Below are positions 1 to 8,168 of a DNA stretch of 51,659 nucleotides, piece by piece (position 1 is the stretch's first letter; the number at the start of each line of letters is the position of its first letter). The position numbers and the translations under genes are program-made. The notes under the pieces are model-generated. The model saw only the letters and a list, made by a program, of their open reading frames with translations. It made no database searches and was not told the origin of the DNA. The DNA is from Nitrospirota bacterium (GTDB taxonomy: Bacteria; Nitrospirota; Thermodesulfovibrionia; Thermodesulfovibrionales; UBA6898). The stretch is from assembly GCA_021783515.1 (NCBI GenBank), contig JAJXTV010000028.1, positions 1 through 51,659 on the forward strand. The letters are read 5' to 3'.

Positions 1-21
1 GAAGTGAAGGTCAAAGGCTAA
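1..21 (+). CDS. C-terminal tail of an upstream gene (partial)
   Basis: Reading from base 1, the codons encode EVKVKG and then stop with TAA at 19-21. Only seven codons are visible, so the product cannot be named. The idea that this is a real gene end rests on the strong rho-independent terminator about 70 bases downstream on the same strand. Another frame or no gene at all is possible. Confidence 0.3.
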   Translation, partial: EVKVKG

Positions 22-43
22 GACCATACATAAAGGATTGCAG

Positions 44-63
44 GGGCGTATCACGATACGCCC
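44..63. repeat. Short perfect hairpin repeat
   Basis: GGGCGTATC and its exact complement GATACGCCC are separated by two bases. Compact GC-rich hairpins of this GGGGCGTA/TACGCCCC type are common as dispersed intergenic repeats, so this may be a remnant of one. It lies between a gene end and a terminator and may instead be part of that 3' untranslated region. Confidence 0.5.
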
Positions 64-91
64 AATAATTGCCTCTTTGTTACCTCCCCTC

Positions 92-128
92 AGGAGACCC
101 TGCTTGACCAGGGTCTCCTCTTTTTTTT
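92..128 (+). terminator. Rho-independent terminator
   Basis: An 11-base stem (AGGAGACCCTG at 92-102 pairing with CAGGGTCTCCT at 109-119) encloses a six-base loop and is followed by C and eight T residues. It ends transcription coming from the left edge and insulates rnr from it. Confidence 0.9.
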
Positions 129-165
129 CAATGCTCTTTTTAACGGTCTCACAATAGTCCGTACA

Positions 166-241
166 TAACCCCTCCTCACCCCCCTTACCTTAATGGGAGG
201 AACCGTTCCCCCTCTTAGGTTAAGAGGGGGCGAGGGGGAGT
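166..241. repeat. MITE-like C-rich/G-rich inverted repeat
   Basis: A C-rich left arm (CCCCTCCTCACCCCCC) and a G-rich right arm (GGGGGCGAGGGGGAGT) form an imperfect long inverted repeat. Internal arms around TTACCTTAA and TTAGGTTAAG continue the pairing. This is the look of a small non-autonomous repeat element in the rnr upstream region. No coding sequence is seen, and no second copy was noticed in this window. Confidence 0.5.
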
Positions 242-382
242 CAGCAGAGTAATATTATTTTGAGACTATTGAATAATCTTGTCGTTGCATATCTCCTTCT
301 GCCATATCACCCTAATCTTTGAATACCCCAAGAATTGGTGCTAACATAGGAGCTGAAGATATATGATCGGCGGGATAAGCGG

Positions 383-2479
383 ATGAACAAAGAGACGGTT
401 GCGGCATTCTTCAAGGAAAAGACCGGCAAGCCCCTTTCCTTCAGGGAGCTGCTGTATCTCCTCGGCCTCAGCAAGGCCGAGGGCAGGGCGCTTAAGAGGG
501 CACTGAGGGAACTGGTGGCCGGCGGGCAGATCGTGCGCACCAGAAAAGGCCTCTACGGCCCGGCGGAAGACATGAGCCTCCTGACCGGCTACTACGAGGC
601 GCATCGGGACGGCTTTGGCTTTGTCATCTCCGAGAAGCCGGGGGAGAGGGACATCTTCATCCCGCCTGGCCAGGCGATGGGCGCCATGAACGGCGACAGG
701 GTCATCGCGAGGGTCGAAAACGTGAAGCGAAGGGGCGGCAGGGTCATACGGATACTCGAGCGCGCTCTGGCCCGGGTGGCCGGGAAGCTTGACGTTACAA
801 AAACTGCGATCTATGTCCGGCCGAAGGGCAAGACGATCCCCTTTGACATATATATTTCTCCCAAGGACAAGGGGAAGGCAAAGCATGGCGATCTCGTCAT
901 CGCCGAAATTATCGATTATCCCACTGACAAGCGCCCGCCCTCCGGCAAAGTGGTGAAGATTATCGAGCAGCCCGACGACCCGAAGTCCGAGATAGAGGCG
1001 ATCGTCGATGAATTCAGCCTGCCGAGGAAGTTCCCCAAGCAGGCGGGCGACGAGGCGAAGACGGTCGCGGCCGGTCCGGCCGGAGATTTCGGCGCGGAAA
1101 AGAGAAAGGACCTGAGGGGCCTCGCGACGGTGACGATCGACGGGGAGCGGGCGAAGGACTTCGACGACGCGGTGTCGGTACGCCGTACCGGGGACGGCTA
1201 CCGGCTCTGGGTGCATATCGCCGACGTTGGCTTTTATGTGTCGTGGGGATCGGCGCTCGATATCGAGGCGAGAAAAAGAGGGACGAGCGTGTATTTCCCC
1301 GACAGGGTGATCCCGATGCTTCCGAAGGAGCTTTCCGAAAACCTCTGCAGCCTCCGACCCCGCGAGGAGCGGCCGGCCTTTACGGCCGAGATGGACTTCG
1401 ACGGCGCTGGGACGAGGACCGCTGCAAAATTCTATCCGAGCCTTATCAAAAGCGACGAGAGAATGACCTACACCTCGGTAAAGAAGATCGTCGTCGACCG
1501 GGACGAGGCCGAGCGGGTCAAATATGCCTCACTCCTCGGCGACTTCGATCTGATGGAGGAACTCTGCGGTATTCTGAGGGAGAAGAGGCTCGCGCGCGGC
1601 AGCCTCGATTTCGACCTTCCGGAACCCGAGATCCTTCTCGATCTCCAGGGGCATCCGGAGGCGATATTGAAGGCCGAGAGAAATTTCGCGCATATGATCA
1701 TCGAAGAGTTTATGATAGCCGCAAACGAGGCGGTGGCCGAGTATCTCGAAGGCCATGTAGTGCCGAGCCTCTACCGTATACACGAAGAGCCCGACCCGAT
1801 GAAACTCGAAGAGGTCCTCAAGGTGGTGAGGCCTTTCTGGAGGACGCCGCGGAAGAACCTGCGTCCGAAGGATTTCTCGGACCTTCTTGCTTCGATCAAG
1901 GGGACTGCAGGAGAAGAGATCATCAATTATGTTGTGCTGAGGAGCCTCAAACAGGCGAGATATTCTCCGGTCAACGTCGGCCATTTCGGACTTGCCTCGG
2001 CCTGCTATACCCATTTCACCTCGCCGATACGCCGCTATCCCGACCTCGTCGTTCACCGGATACTCAGGGAGGCGATCGCGAAGAAACGCATTTCGGACAC
2101 GAGGATGAAGGAGCTGGAATCCATGCTGCCGGACATCGCCTACAGCTCTTCACGCACCGAGCGGCTCTCCGATACCGCCGAACGGGCGGTGGTGGCCGCG
2201 ATGAGGGCGTGGTTCATGAAGGACAAGGTGGGGCGGGAATTCGACGCGAAGGTAGTCGGGGTGACGCCGTTTGGGGTGAGGGTGAGGCTCCGCGATTATT
2301 ATGTCGAGGGGTTCCTCCACGTCTCCCATATGACGGACGATTTCTATCAGTATAACGACTCCAACATGACGCTCTACGGAAGGCACAAGAAGAAGACGTT
2401 CAAGATAGGACAGGAACTGAGGCTGCGGCTCGACAGGGTGGATATGGAGGAGCGGGAGGTGGTCTTCGGGCTCGTGTGA
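383..2479 (+). CDS. rnr: Ribonuclease R
   Basis: This is a processive 3'-to-5' exoribonuclease of the RNase II/R family that degrades structured RNA in the cytoplasm. The 698 residues show, in order, an N-terminal winged-helix segment (about 1-60), cold-shock/OB domains (about 65-200), the catalytic RNB domain (about 240-570), and a C-terminal S1 domain (about 615-698). The metal-binding cluster IDGERAKDFDD spans residues 252-262, with Asp253, 259, 261 and 262. HFTSPIRRYPD, the RNB signature, is also present. The length is slightly shorter than the E. coli enzyme and lacks its long basic tail. The ATG follows GGATAAGCGG, a modest ribosome site; a TATGAT box lies at 362-367. The gene converges on kup with only eight bases between stop codons. 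Confidence 0.95.
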   Translation: MNKETVAAFFKEKTGKPLSFRELLYLLGLSKAEGRALKRALRELVAGGQIVRTRKGLYGPAEDMSLLTGYYEAHRDGFGFVISEKPGERDIFIPPGQAMGAMNGDRVIARVENVKRRGGRVIRILERALARVAGKLDVTKTAIYVRPKGKTIPFDIYISPKDKGKAKHGDLVIAEIIDYPTDKRPPSGKVVKIIEQPDDPKSEIEAIVDEFSLPRKFPKQAGDEAKTVAAGPAGDFGAEKRKDLRGLATVTIDGERAKDFDDAVSVRRTGDGYRLWVHIADVGFYVSWGSALDIEARKRGTSVYFPDRVIPMLPKELSENLCSLRPREERPAFTAEMDFDGAGTRTAAKFYPSLIKSDERMTYTSVKKIVVDRDEAERVKYASLLGDFDLMEELCGILREKRLARGSLDFDLPEPEILLDLQGHPEAILKAERNFAHMIIEEFMIAANEAVAEYLEGHVVPSLYRIHEEPDPMKLEEVLKVVRPFWRTPRKNLRPKDFSDLLASIKGTAGEEIINYVVLRSLKQARYSPVNVGHFGLASACYTHFTSPIRRYPDLVVHRILREAIAKKRISDTRMKELESMLPDIAYSSSRTERLSDTAERAVVAAMRAWFMKDKVGREFDAKVVGVTPFGVRVRLRDYYVEGFLHVSHMTDDFYQYNDSNMTLYGRHKKKTFKIGQELRLRLDRVDMEEREVVFGLV

Positions 2480-2487
2480 CGCCGCAG

Positions 2488-4302
2488 TTACATCCCCACT
2501 TTCGTGAGCACCCCGTGGAGTTTCTTCGGCGGGAATTTGTAAAACTGGATGAACGTCGGCGTCAGCCGCTTGATCACGGCGAAGGACTTCCAGACCACGT
2601 TTCGGGTCGTGATGTCCTCGAGTCCGTAAAAGACGACACGCTCGTCGATCCCGGCCTCGCGCAGGATCTCCTCGACGTCGATCACTTCCATGTACCCCAT
2701 CTGGATCTCGAAGACCCGCAATCCCTTCGCGAGGTCATCCTTGAAAAACCCGATGATGCCGTAGGGGTCGTCGCGTTTGATGACCGATACGAAGATATTG
2801 TCCTCGTAGATAATTCCGTGGTAGAACATCGTCTGGGTGATATAGAAAGGGATCTCCTTGACGTCCTTCAGGAGAAACAGCACCGTCCCCTTTATCTTTT
2901 CGCCCGTTTCATAGACCCGGTTGAACTTGAGCAGGAAATCTTCGAGCGGCATGAAATCCATCATCCGGTAGAGCCGCTTCTGCCCCTGGGTATACAGCAC
3001 GATCGTCACAAGAGGGATCGAGGCGATGATCAGCGACCAGTAGCCGCCGTGGGGTATCTTGTAGAAGTTGGCGAACAGATAACTGGCGTCGATGCCGGTC
3101 ACCACAGCCGCCAGCGCGACGAACCAGGGCTGCTTCTTGAGCGCGAAGATCATTATCATCATGATCCCGGTCAGCGTCATCGTGCCTGTGACCGCGAGAC
3201 CGTAGGCCGCCGCCAGCCGGCTAGATTCCTCGAATTCGAGCATGATAAACAGGACAGCAAGAAGGAGGAACCAGTTCACCGAGCCTATGTAGATCTGCGA
3301 CCTCCTTTCTTGGGAGGTGTAGTCCACCTTGAACATCGGCATTACCCTGGTGTTGATGCCCTGATACACGATCGAGAACATGCCGCTGATCATCGCCTGC
3401 GAGGCGATAATCGTTGCGGCGATGCTGAGGAGAAGAAAGGGCACGTACAGCGGCCGCGCGTAGTGAATGATCATCTCGAACAGGATATTCCTCGCCCCGG
3501 GATGCTGTAACAGGAACGCCGCCTGTCCGAGGTAGTTCAGAACGAGCGCCACAAAGACCCCCGCCCAGGCCTGCCTGATCGGTCCGCTCCCGAGATGGCC
3601 CATATCGGCATAAAGGGCCTCGCCCCCGGTTGCGCAGAGGATGATCTCCCCAAGAACGATAAACCCCTTGAGCCCGTTGTCAATCAGGTATTTGATCCCG
3701 TACCAGGGGAAGAGGGCCTTCAAGACCTCCGGGGAGTCCGCAATCGAAAAAATGCCGCTCAGGCTCAGCGCCACAAACCAGAGTATCATGATCGGCCCGA
3801 AGGCGCCCGCGACTTTTTCGGTGCCTTTGCTCTGGACGGCGAAGAGGACCACGGCGATCGCCATCGAGGTGAGCACGATCACGGTCTTGGAGAGATGCTC
3901 GAACCCCGGTATCAGCACGGCGCCTTCCACCGCGCTCAGGATACTGATCGCCGGGGTGATAACGCCGTCGCCCATAAGAAGTGAGATGCCGATGAACGAC
4001 AGGATCGACACGAAGATGACCGCTTTTCTCGACTTGAGCGTCGAGGCAAGTATCTCTCTCAGCACGATCGTCCCGCCTTCTCCGCGTCTGCTGAGGTTCA
4101 TGGCGATCCATGCGTACTGGACCGTGACCAGGGCGACGAGCGTCCAGACGACGAGCGAGACGACCCCAAGGACGTTCTCCTCGCTCCTCGCAAGGATCAT
4201 GAAGACGACGGTAAGCGTGTAGATGGGACTTGTGCCGATGTCGCCGAAGACGAGACCGAGCGATCTCGTCACTGCCTTCATTGAAGTCTGTTTTTCTCGC
4301 AT
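2488..4302 (-). CDS. kup: KUP-family potassium uptake permease
   Basis: This is a 604-residue inner-membrane potassium transporter of the KUP/HAK/KT family, working as a proton-coupled symporter in described members. The N-terminus carries the family hallmark GDIGTSPIYT near residue 20, followed by about 12 hydrophobic segments up to about residue 430. A soluble C-terminal domain of about 170 residues follows. The ORF starts MREKQTS; an internal ATG seven codons later (MKAV) is nearer the family start and is an alternative. A TATAAT box lies about 30 bases upstream on the minus strand. The gene stands alone, divergent from the LOG-family gene and convergent with rnr. Confidence 0.93.
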   Translation of the reverse strand: MREKQTSMKAVTRSLGLVFGDIGTSPIYTLTVVFMILARSEENVLGVVSLVVWTLVALVTVQYAWIAMNLSRRGEGGTIVLREILASTLKSRKAVIFVSILSFIGISLLMGDGVITPAISILSAVEGAVLIPGFEHLSKTVIVLTSMAIAVVLFAVQSKGTEKVAGAFGPIMILWFVALSLSGIFSIADSPEVLKALFPWYGIKYLIDNGLKGFIVLGEIILCATGGEALYADMGHLGSGPIRQAWAGVFVALVLNYLGQAAFLLQHPGARNILFEMIIHYARPLYVPFLLLSIAATIIASQAMISGMFSIVYQGINTRVMPMFKVDYTSQERRSQIYIGSVNWFLLLAVLFIMLEFEESSRLAAAYGLAVTGTMTLTGIMMIMIFALKKQPWFVALAAVVTGIDASYLFANFYKIPHGGYWSLIIASIPLVTIVLYTQGQKRLYRMMDFMPLEDFLLKFNRVYETGEKIKGTVLFLLKDVKEIPFYITQTMFYHGIIYEDNIFVSVIKRDDPYGIIGFFKDDLAKGLRVFEIQMGYMEVIDVEEILREAGIDERVVFYGLEDITTRNVVWKSFAVIKRLTPTFIQFYKFPPKKLHGVLTKVGM

Positions 4303-4366
4303 CTCGGGTCAATCTCTCAGGGCTTCTATTATACATGACGGACGTTCTCACAACAGGGAAATAAGT

Positions 4367-4392
4367 CCGGGCTTGACAAAGACAAGTCCCGG
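4367..4392 (+). promoter_or_regulatory. Promoter region with overlapping inverted repeat (LOG gene)
   Basis: TTGACA at 4373-4378 is followed 17-19 bases later by GATACA/TACAGT. The -35 box sits inside an imperfect inverted repeat, CCGGGCTTG with CAAGTCCCGG, whose second arm has one extra base. This could be an operator. A leader of roughly 70 bases would precede the start at 4470. Confidence 0.45.
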
Positions 4393-4469
4393 TTTGATAC
4401 AGTAAACCACGCCGAAACGTTGAGAAGGGACGCCGCCGGCAGTCGTGCCGCGGCACGGGAAATGATCCT

Positions 4470-5501
4470 ATGAGCCTCCATTTTACGAGAACAAATGACC
4501 AGGTAGACGAAGCAATCGACCGGCTGATGGAGTTTGCCGGCAACGTACACCATTCCGAGATCGTGCGGGAGATGATTGTGGCCGCGCTGAAGGCCGGTCT
4601 CGAAGACGAAGAGAGGGCCGACCTCAAGCTGATGAATTCGACGCTCAAGGAGATGCGGTTTACGGCCAAGATCTTCGGTCCTTATGCAAAGGTCAGAAAG
4701 GTGACGGTCTTCGGTTCCGCGCGGACGAAACCGAAGGAGCCGGTGTATATGATGGCCCGGCAGCTCGGCAAGGACCTCGCCGCCGCGGGGTATATGGTGA
4801 TCACCGGGGCAGGCCCCGGCATCATGCAGGCGGTCAACGAAGGGGCAGGCCCCGAGCACTCGTTCGGGGTGAATATACGGCTGCCGTTCGAGCAGAAACC
4901 CAATCCGGTGCTCGAAGGGAACCCGCGGCTTATCACGTATAAATATTTTTTTAACAGGAAGGTGGCCTTTCTCAAAGAGGCGCATGCGATTGCCCTCTTC
5001 CCCGGGGGGTTCGGTACGCTTGACGAGGCGATGGAAACGCTTACCCTGGTGCAGACCGGCAAGCGCGACCCGCTCCCGCTTATCCTCGTGGACGAGCCGG
5101 GAGGAGAATACTGGGTGAAGTGGCTCCGTTTTTTCGAAGACGAGCTGTTGGCCCAGGGCTATATCGCCCCTACCGATTTCAATCTCTTCGAGCGCGTCGA
5201 TTCGGTAGGCGGCGCCATCGAGAGGATCGACCATTTCTATCGCCGCTATCACAGTCTCAGATATGTGAAGAAACGTCTTGTGATCAGGATGACCTCTACG
5301 ATCGCTCCCAAGGCCGCGAGGGAGCTGGACCGTCTTTTCCGCGATATCCTTACGCCGAGCGGCCAGATCGTCCTATCACCTCCTCTGCCGGAGGAGGCGG
5401 ACGAACCCGAACTTGCCCATCTTCCGCGGCTTGTCCTGGACTTCAGGCGGAGAGATTTCGGTCGGCTGAGGAGCCTGATCAATATGATCAACGATTACTG
5501 A
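4470..5501 (+). CDS. LOG-family (TIGR00730-like) nucleotide phosphoribohydrolase
   Basis: This cytoplasmic Rossmann-fold protein resembles the Lonely Guy family, which releases the base from nucleoside 5'-monophosphates. The signature PGGFGTLDE is at residues 178-186, and a TGAGPGIM nucleotide-binding stretch is near 112-119. At 343 residues it is longer than minimal LOG proteins (about 180-200). It has an extra N-terminal helical segment (1-70) and a C-terminal extension (about 250-343) that I do not recognise. The stand-alone setting does not reveal its substrate. The ATG at 4470 lies 12 bases after a perfect 14-base palindrome (4444-4457). Confidence 0.8.
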   Translation: MSLHFTRTNDQVDEAIDRLMEFAGNVHHSEIVREMIVAALKAGLEDEERADLKLMNSTLKEMRFTAKIFGPYAKVRKVTVFGSARTKPKEPVYMMARQLGKDLAAAGYMVITGAGPGIMQAVNEGAGPEHSFGVNIRLPFEQKPNPVLEGNPRLITYKYFFNRKVAFLKEAHAIALFPGGFGTLDEAMETLTLVQTGKRDPLPLILVDEPGGEYWVKWLRFFEDELLAQGYIAPTDFNLFERVDSVGGAIERIDHFYRRYHSLRYVKKRLVIRMTSTIAPKAARELDRLFRDILTPSGQIVLSPPLPEEADEPELAHLPRLVLDFRRRDFGRLRSLINMINDY

Positions 5502-5547
5502 GGAGGGACGATGAGGCGGGCAGTACGGTTGCGGTCTTATCCCCGGG

Positions 5548-7116
5548 TCAGCGGCGACCCTTCCCCGGAATCTCTGCTGAGACCCCGAAACGCTCCCTGT
5601 CCCATGCGTCATGCCGCTGCCATTCCTCTCCCCTTTCCTTGAAATCGGTCCTGTAATGGGCCCCGACGCTCCCTTTCCTATGGAGCGCCGCCTCCACGAT
5701 AAGGGCGGAGAGCAAGATCATGTTCTTCAGTTCGAGTTCCGGCCTCGTGAGAAAGGTCTGCCGCGATATCCTCTGCCAGCGGCGGATTCCCTGACGCGCT
5801 TCCCCGAGCGATTCCCCGCAGCGTATGATGCCCGCCTTCTCCCACATCAGCGTTCTCAGCTGCAGGCGTATCGCCTCGCATTCCCCGATCGTGTCTGCCC
5901 CCCCTCCGGAGGCGGCAGACTGTTTTGGGACCACAGTCGACGTCAGTGCCGCCCTGCCGGCCCTCGCCCCGAAGACCAGCCCCTCAAGCAGGCTGTTGGA
6001 AGCGAGCCTGTTTGCTCCATGCACCCCCGTGCAGGCCACTTCGCCCGCCGCGTAGAGTCCCTTGATGTTCGTCTCGCCCTGGAGGTTTGTTTTGACGCCG
6101 CCCATGATGTAATGGGCGGCCGGCGAGACGGGGACGAGATCCGCAGTGATATCCACGCCGTAGAGCAGACAGGTTGAATATATCCGCGGAAACCTGTTTT
6201 TTACGAATTCCCTTCCCATATGCCTGAGGTCCAGGTACACATGATCGCTTCCGGTCTTCACCATTTCCGAAATGATCGCCCGGGACACGACGTCCCTGGG
6301 GGCAAGTTCCGCCATCGGGTGGTAATCCTCCATGAATCCCCTCCCGTGAACGTTCAGCAGCCGCGCCCCTTCCCCCCTCATCGACTCGCTCAGGAGAAAG
6401 TGCGGGGCCGAGGGGAGGAAAAGGCTGGTCGGATGAAACTGCACGAACTCCATGTCCTCGAGCAGGGCGCCTGCCCTGAATGCGATCGCCATCCCGTCGC
6501 CGGTCGATACCAGAGGGTTCGTCGTCCTGGCGTAGATCTGTCCGGCCCCGCCTGTTGCGAGCAGTGTCGCCTTTGCGTGGAGGGCGGTCACTTTCCCTTC
6601 CCGCAGCACATAAGCCCCGTGGCATTCTCCGCCGTTCATCACCAGGTCCGTGGTAAGGGCGAAGGGATATTTCCGGACCGAGGGCATGGAGCGAACCTTG
6701 GTGAGAAGGACCCGTTCCAGTTCTTTCCCTGTCGAATCGCCGTGCGCATGCAGGATCCTCCTGCGTGAATGGGCCGCTTCGAGGGTGAGCGCGAGCTTCA
6801 GTCCCTCGCGGTCGAATTCCGCGCCCCAGGATATCAGCTCCATAATCCTCTCCGGGCCTTCCTCAACGAGCGTTCTGACGGCGTTTTCCCTGCAGAGGCC
6901 GTCCCCCGCCTTGAGCGTGTCTTCAAGGTGGATGCCCACCTGGTCCTCGTCGCTGATCGCCGCGGCGATGCCTCCCTGGGCGTATTCGGTGCTGCTTTCG
7001 GAAGGCTTGTCTTTTGTGACCACGAGGACGGAGCCGTGGGGCGCCAGTTCGATGGCAGCCCTGAGTCCCGCGACTCCGCTTCCGATGATGAGAAAGTCGA
7101 CTGTTTCGGTAAGCAT
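5548..7116 (-). CDS. nadB: L-aspartate oxidase
   Basis: This FAD enzyme oxidises L-aspartate to iminoaspartate, the first step of de novo NAD synthesis. The N-terminus shows the dinucleotide-binding motif IIGSGVAGLRAA, followed by EYAQGGIAAA of the succinate dehydrogenase/fumarate reductase flavoprotein family. The C-terminal helical domain is complete, giving 522 residues. I place the start at 7116 (MLTETVDFL), although the frame is open up to 7371. Upstream lies TTGATT, an 18-base spacer and TATCCT, with only six bases to this ATG. The mRNA would then begin at the start codon; an in-frame ATG at 7137 lies inside the promoter. No nadA or nadC is adjacent. Confidence 0.92.
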   Translation of the reverse strand: MLTETVDFLIIGSGVAGLRAAIELAPHGSVLVVTKDKPSESSTEYAQGGIAAAISDEDQVGIHLEDTLKAGDGLCRENAVRTLVEEGPERIMELISWGAEFDREGLKLALTLEAAHSRRRILHAHGDSTGKELERVLLTKVRSMPSVRKYPFALTTDLVMNGGECHGAYVLREGKVTALHAKATLLATGGAGQIYARTTNPLVSTGDGMAIAFRAGALLEDMEFVQFHPTSLFLPSAPHFLLSESMRGEGARLLNVHGRGFMEDYHPMAELAPRDVVSRAIISEMVKTGSDHVYLDLRHMGREFVKNRFPRIYSTCLLYGVDITADLVPVSPAAHYIMGGVKTNLQGETNIKGLYAAGEVACTGVHGANRLASNSLLEGLVFGARAGRAALTSTVVPKQSAASGGGADTIGECEAIRLQLRTLMWEKAGIIRCGESLGEARQGIRRWQRISRQTFLTRPELELKNMILLSALIVEAALHRKGSVGAHYRTDFKERGEEWQRHDAWDRERFGVSAEIPGKGRR

Positions 7117-7122
7117 ATAGCA

Positions 7123-7152
7123 AGGATACAGGGACATGACGGGCGAAATCAA
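7123..7152 (-). promoter_or_regulatory. nadB promoter giving a leaderless message
   Basis: On the minus strand TTGATT (7152-7147) and TATCCT (7128-7123) are separated by 18 bases. The -10 box ends six bases before the nadB ATG, so transcription should start at or next to the start codon. No Shine-Dalgarno sequence is present. Confidence 0.5.
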
Positions 7153-7199
7153 GTGGCTGCGGGGAGAAAGGAAAAAGCCCCGCTTACGACCGGCCGGGC

Positions 7200-8168
7200 C
7201 TACAGGTCGAGGATCTTTCTTCTGAGGATGACGATCTCGAAACTGTAAGACGCCATCGTCACGAGGGAATTGATGTAGGTAAGGCTTGCATCCATGACCG
7301 CCGTGTTGCCGTTGTCCGCGTACAGGAGGCCGATGGTCTTGTCCCTGATCTGGATAGGGAGCAGGAGGCAATCCTGAGGGGTCCCGCCCACCGCTGCAAT
7401 CAGTGGATCATTGGCGGGTATCTTCAGAAGGGGCCCCCGGTAGTAATTCTTCCGCTCGATTACCTCCGAGAAGACGGAATTGGGCGCCACGGCGATGTCG
7501 AGATTTTCGACGTCCAGCCCGCGGGCCTTCCAGCCCGTCACTTTGGCGCCCTTCAGAATGAAGATCGCTGCTCGTGAGGCGATCTTCTTCGACTCGTTGA
7601 GCAGGATGCCGATGATCTCCTCTTTTTCCCTTGCGTTGGCAAACTGCTCCTTCACCTTCATCACCTGCTCTTTGGTATCCTTCTTGGGCGTTTCCTTTTC
7701 TTCTTCCTTCCCGAAGATGCTGATATAGCGCAGGTCTCTCTCTACCCCGTAGAACTTTTCGAGGGCATAGAGGAATCGCAGTTCGGAGATGCTGTACTGA
7801 ATGACTTCATAGCCGGTGATAAAGCGTATTTCGTCGACGCTCTGCATCGAACGCGGGTCGAGCATCGCCACATGGAGCCTGTTGCGGTCCTTCCTAAACG
7901 GCACGACCTTGTATTTCTCGGCCAATTCCCGGCTTATGCATTCGATCACCTCCGGGTCTACCGAGGCGATCTGCGCGGGGGCCACGGCCGGGATTTTGAA
8001 GAACCGGCTCAGAAAGGCCGACAGGTCTTTTTCCGTTAGTATGCCGAGCTCCACGATGTTCGTGCCTATCCTTCCCCCGAAGATGACCTGTCTCTCGAGC
8101 GCAAGCTTCAGCTGTTCGCGAGTGATCAGACTTTCTTTTACCAGCGCCTCTCCGAGTTTCAGAGCCAT
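7200..8168 (-). CDS. Stand-alone MshEN (GspE N-terminal)-GAF protein of the pilus operon
   Basis: The 322 residues contain an N-terminal T2SSE_N/MshEN domain (about 1-145). Two KLG/RIG...LxxALxxQ repeats in it match the N-terminus of PilB in the same operon. A charged linker (about 150-185) and a GAF-like sensory domain (about 190-320) follow. There is no ATPase domain. In described MshEN proteins this fold binds cyclic di-GMP. Here the first repeat has Ser where Gly is usual, so binding is uncertain. The start overlaps the pilR stop as TAATG, arguing for translational coupling. The frame is open upstream to 8348, but that extension lies inside pilR. The role is likely regulatory toward pilus motors or PilS/PilR, by inference. 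Confidence 0.75.
   Translation of the reverse strand: MALKLGEALVKESLITREQLKLALERQVIFGGRIGTNIVELGILTEKDLSAFLSRFFKIPAVAPAQIASVDPEVIECISRELAEKYKVVPFRKDRNRLHVAMLDPRSMQSVDEIRFITGYEVIQYSISELRFLYALEKFYGVERDLRYISIFGKEEEKETPKKDTKEQVMKVKEQFANAREKEEIIGILLNESKKIASRAAIFILKGAKVTGWKARGLDVENLDIAVAPNSVFSEVIERKNYYRGPLLKIPANDPLIAAVGGTPQDCLLLPIQIRDKTIGLLYADNGNTAVMDASLTYINSLVTMASYSFEIVILRRKILDL

Noticed and set aside
2476-3510. Long plus-strand open frame opposite kup, and similar long frames opposite other GC-rich genes.
   Set aside because: These are shadows of high-GC coding sequence: residues are rich in Arg, His, Asp and Pro with no domains, and the opposite strand carries a well-supported gene.
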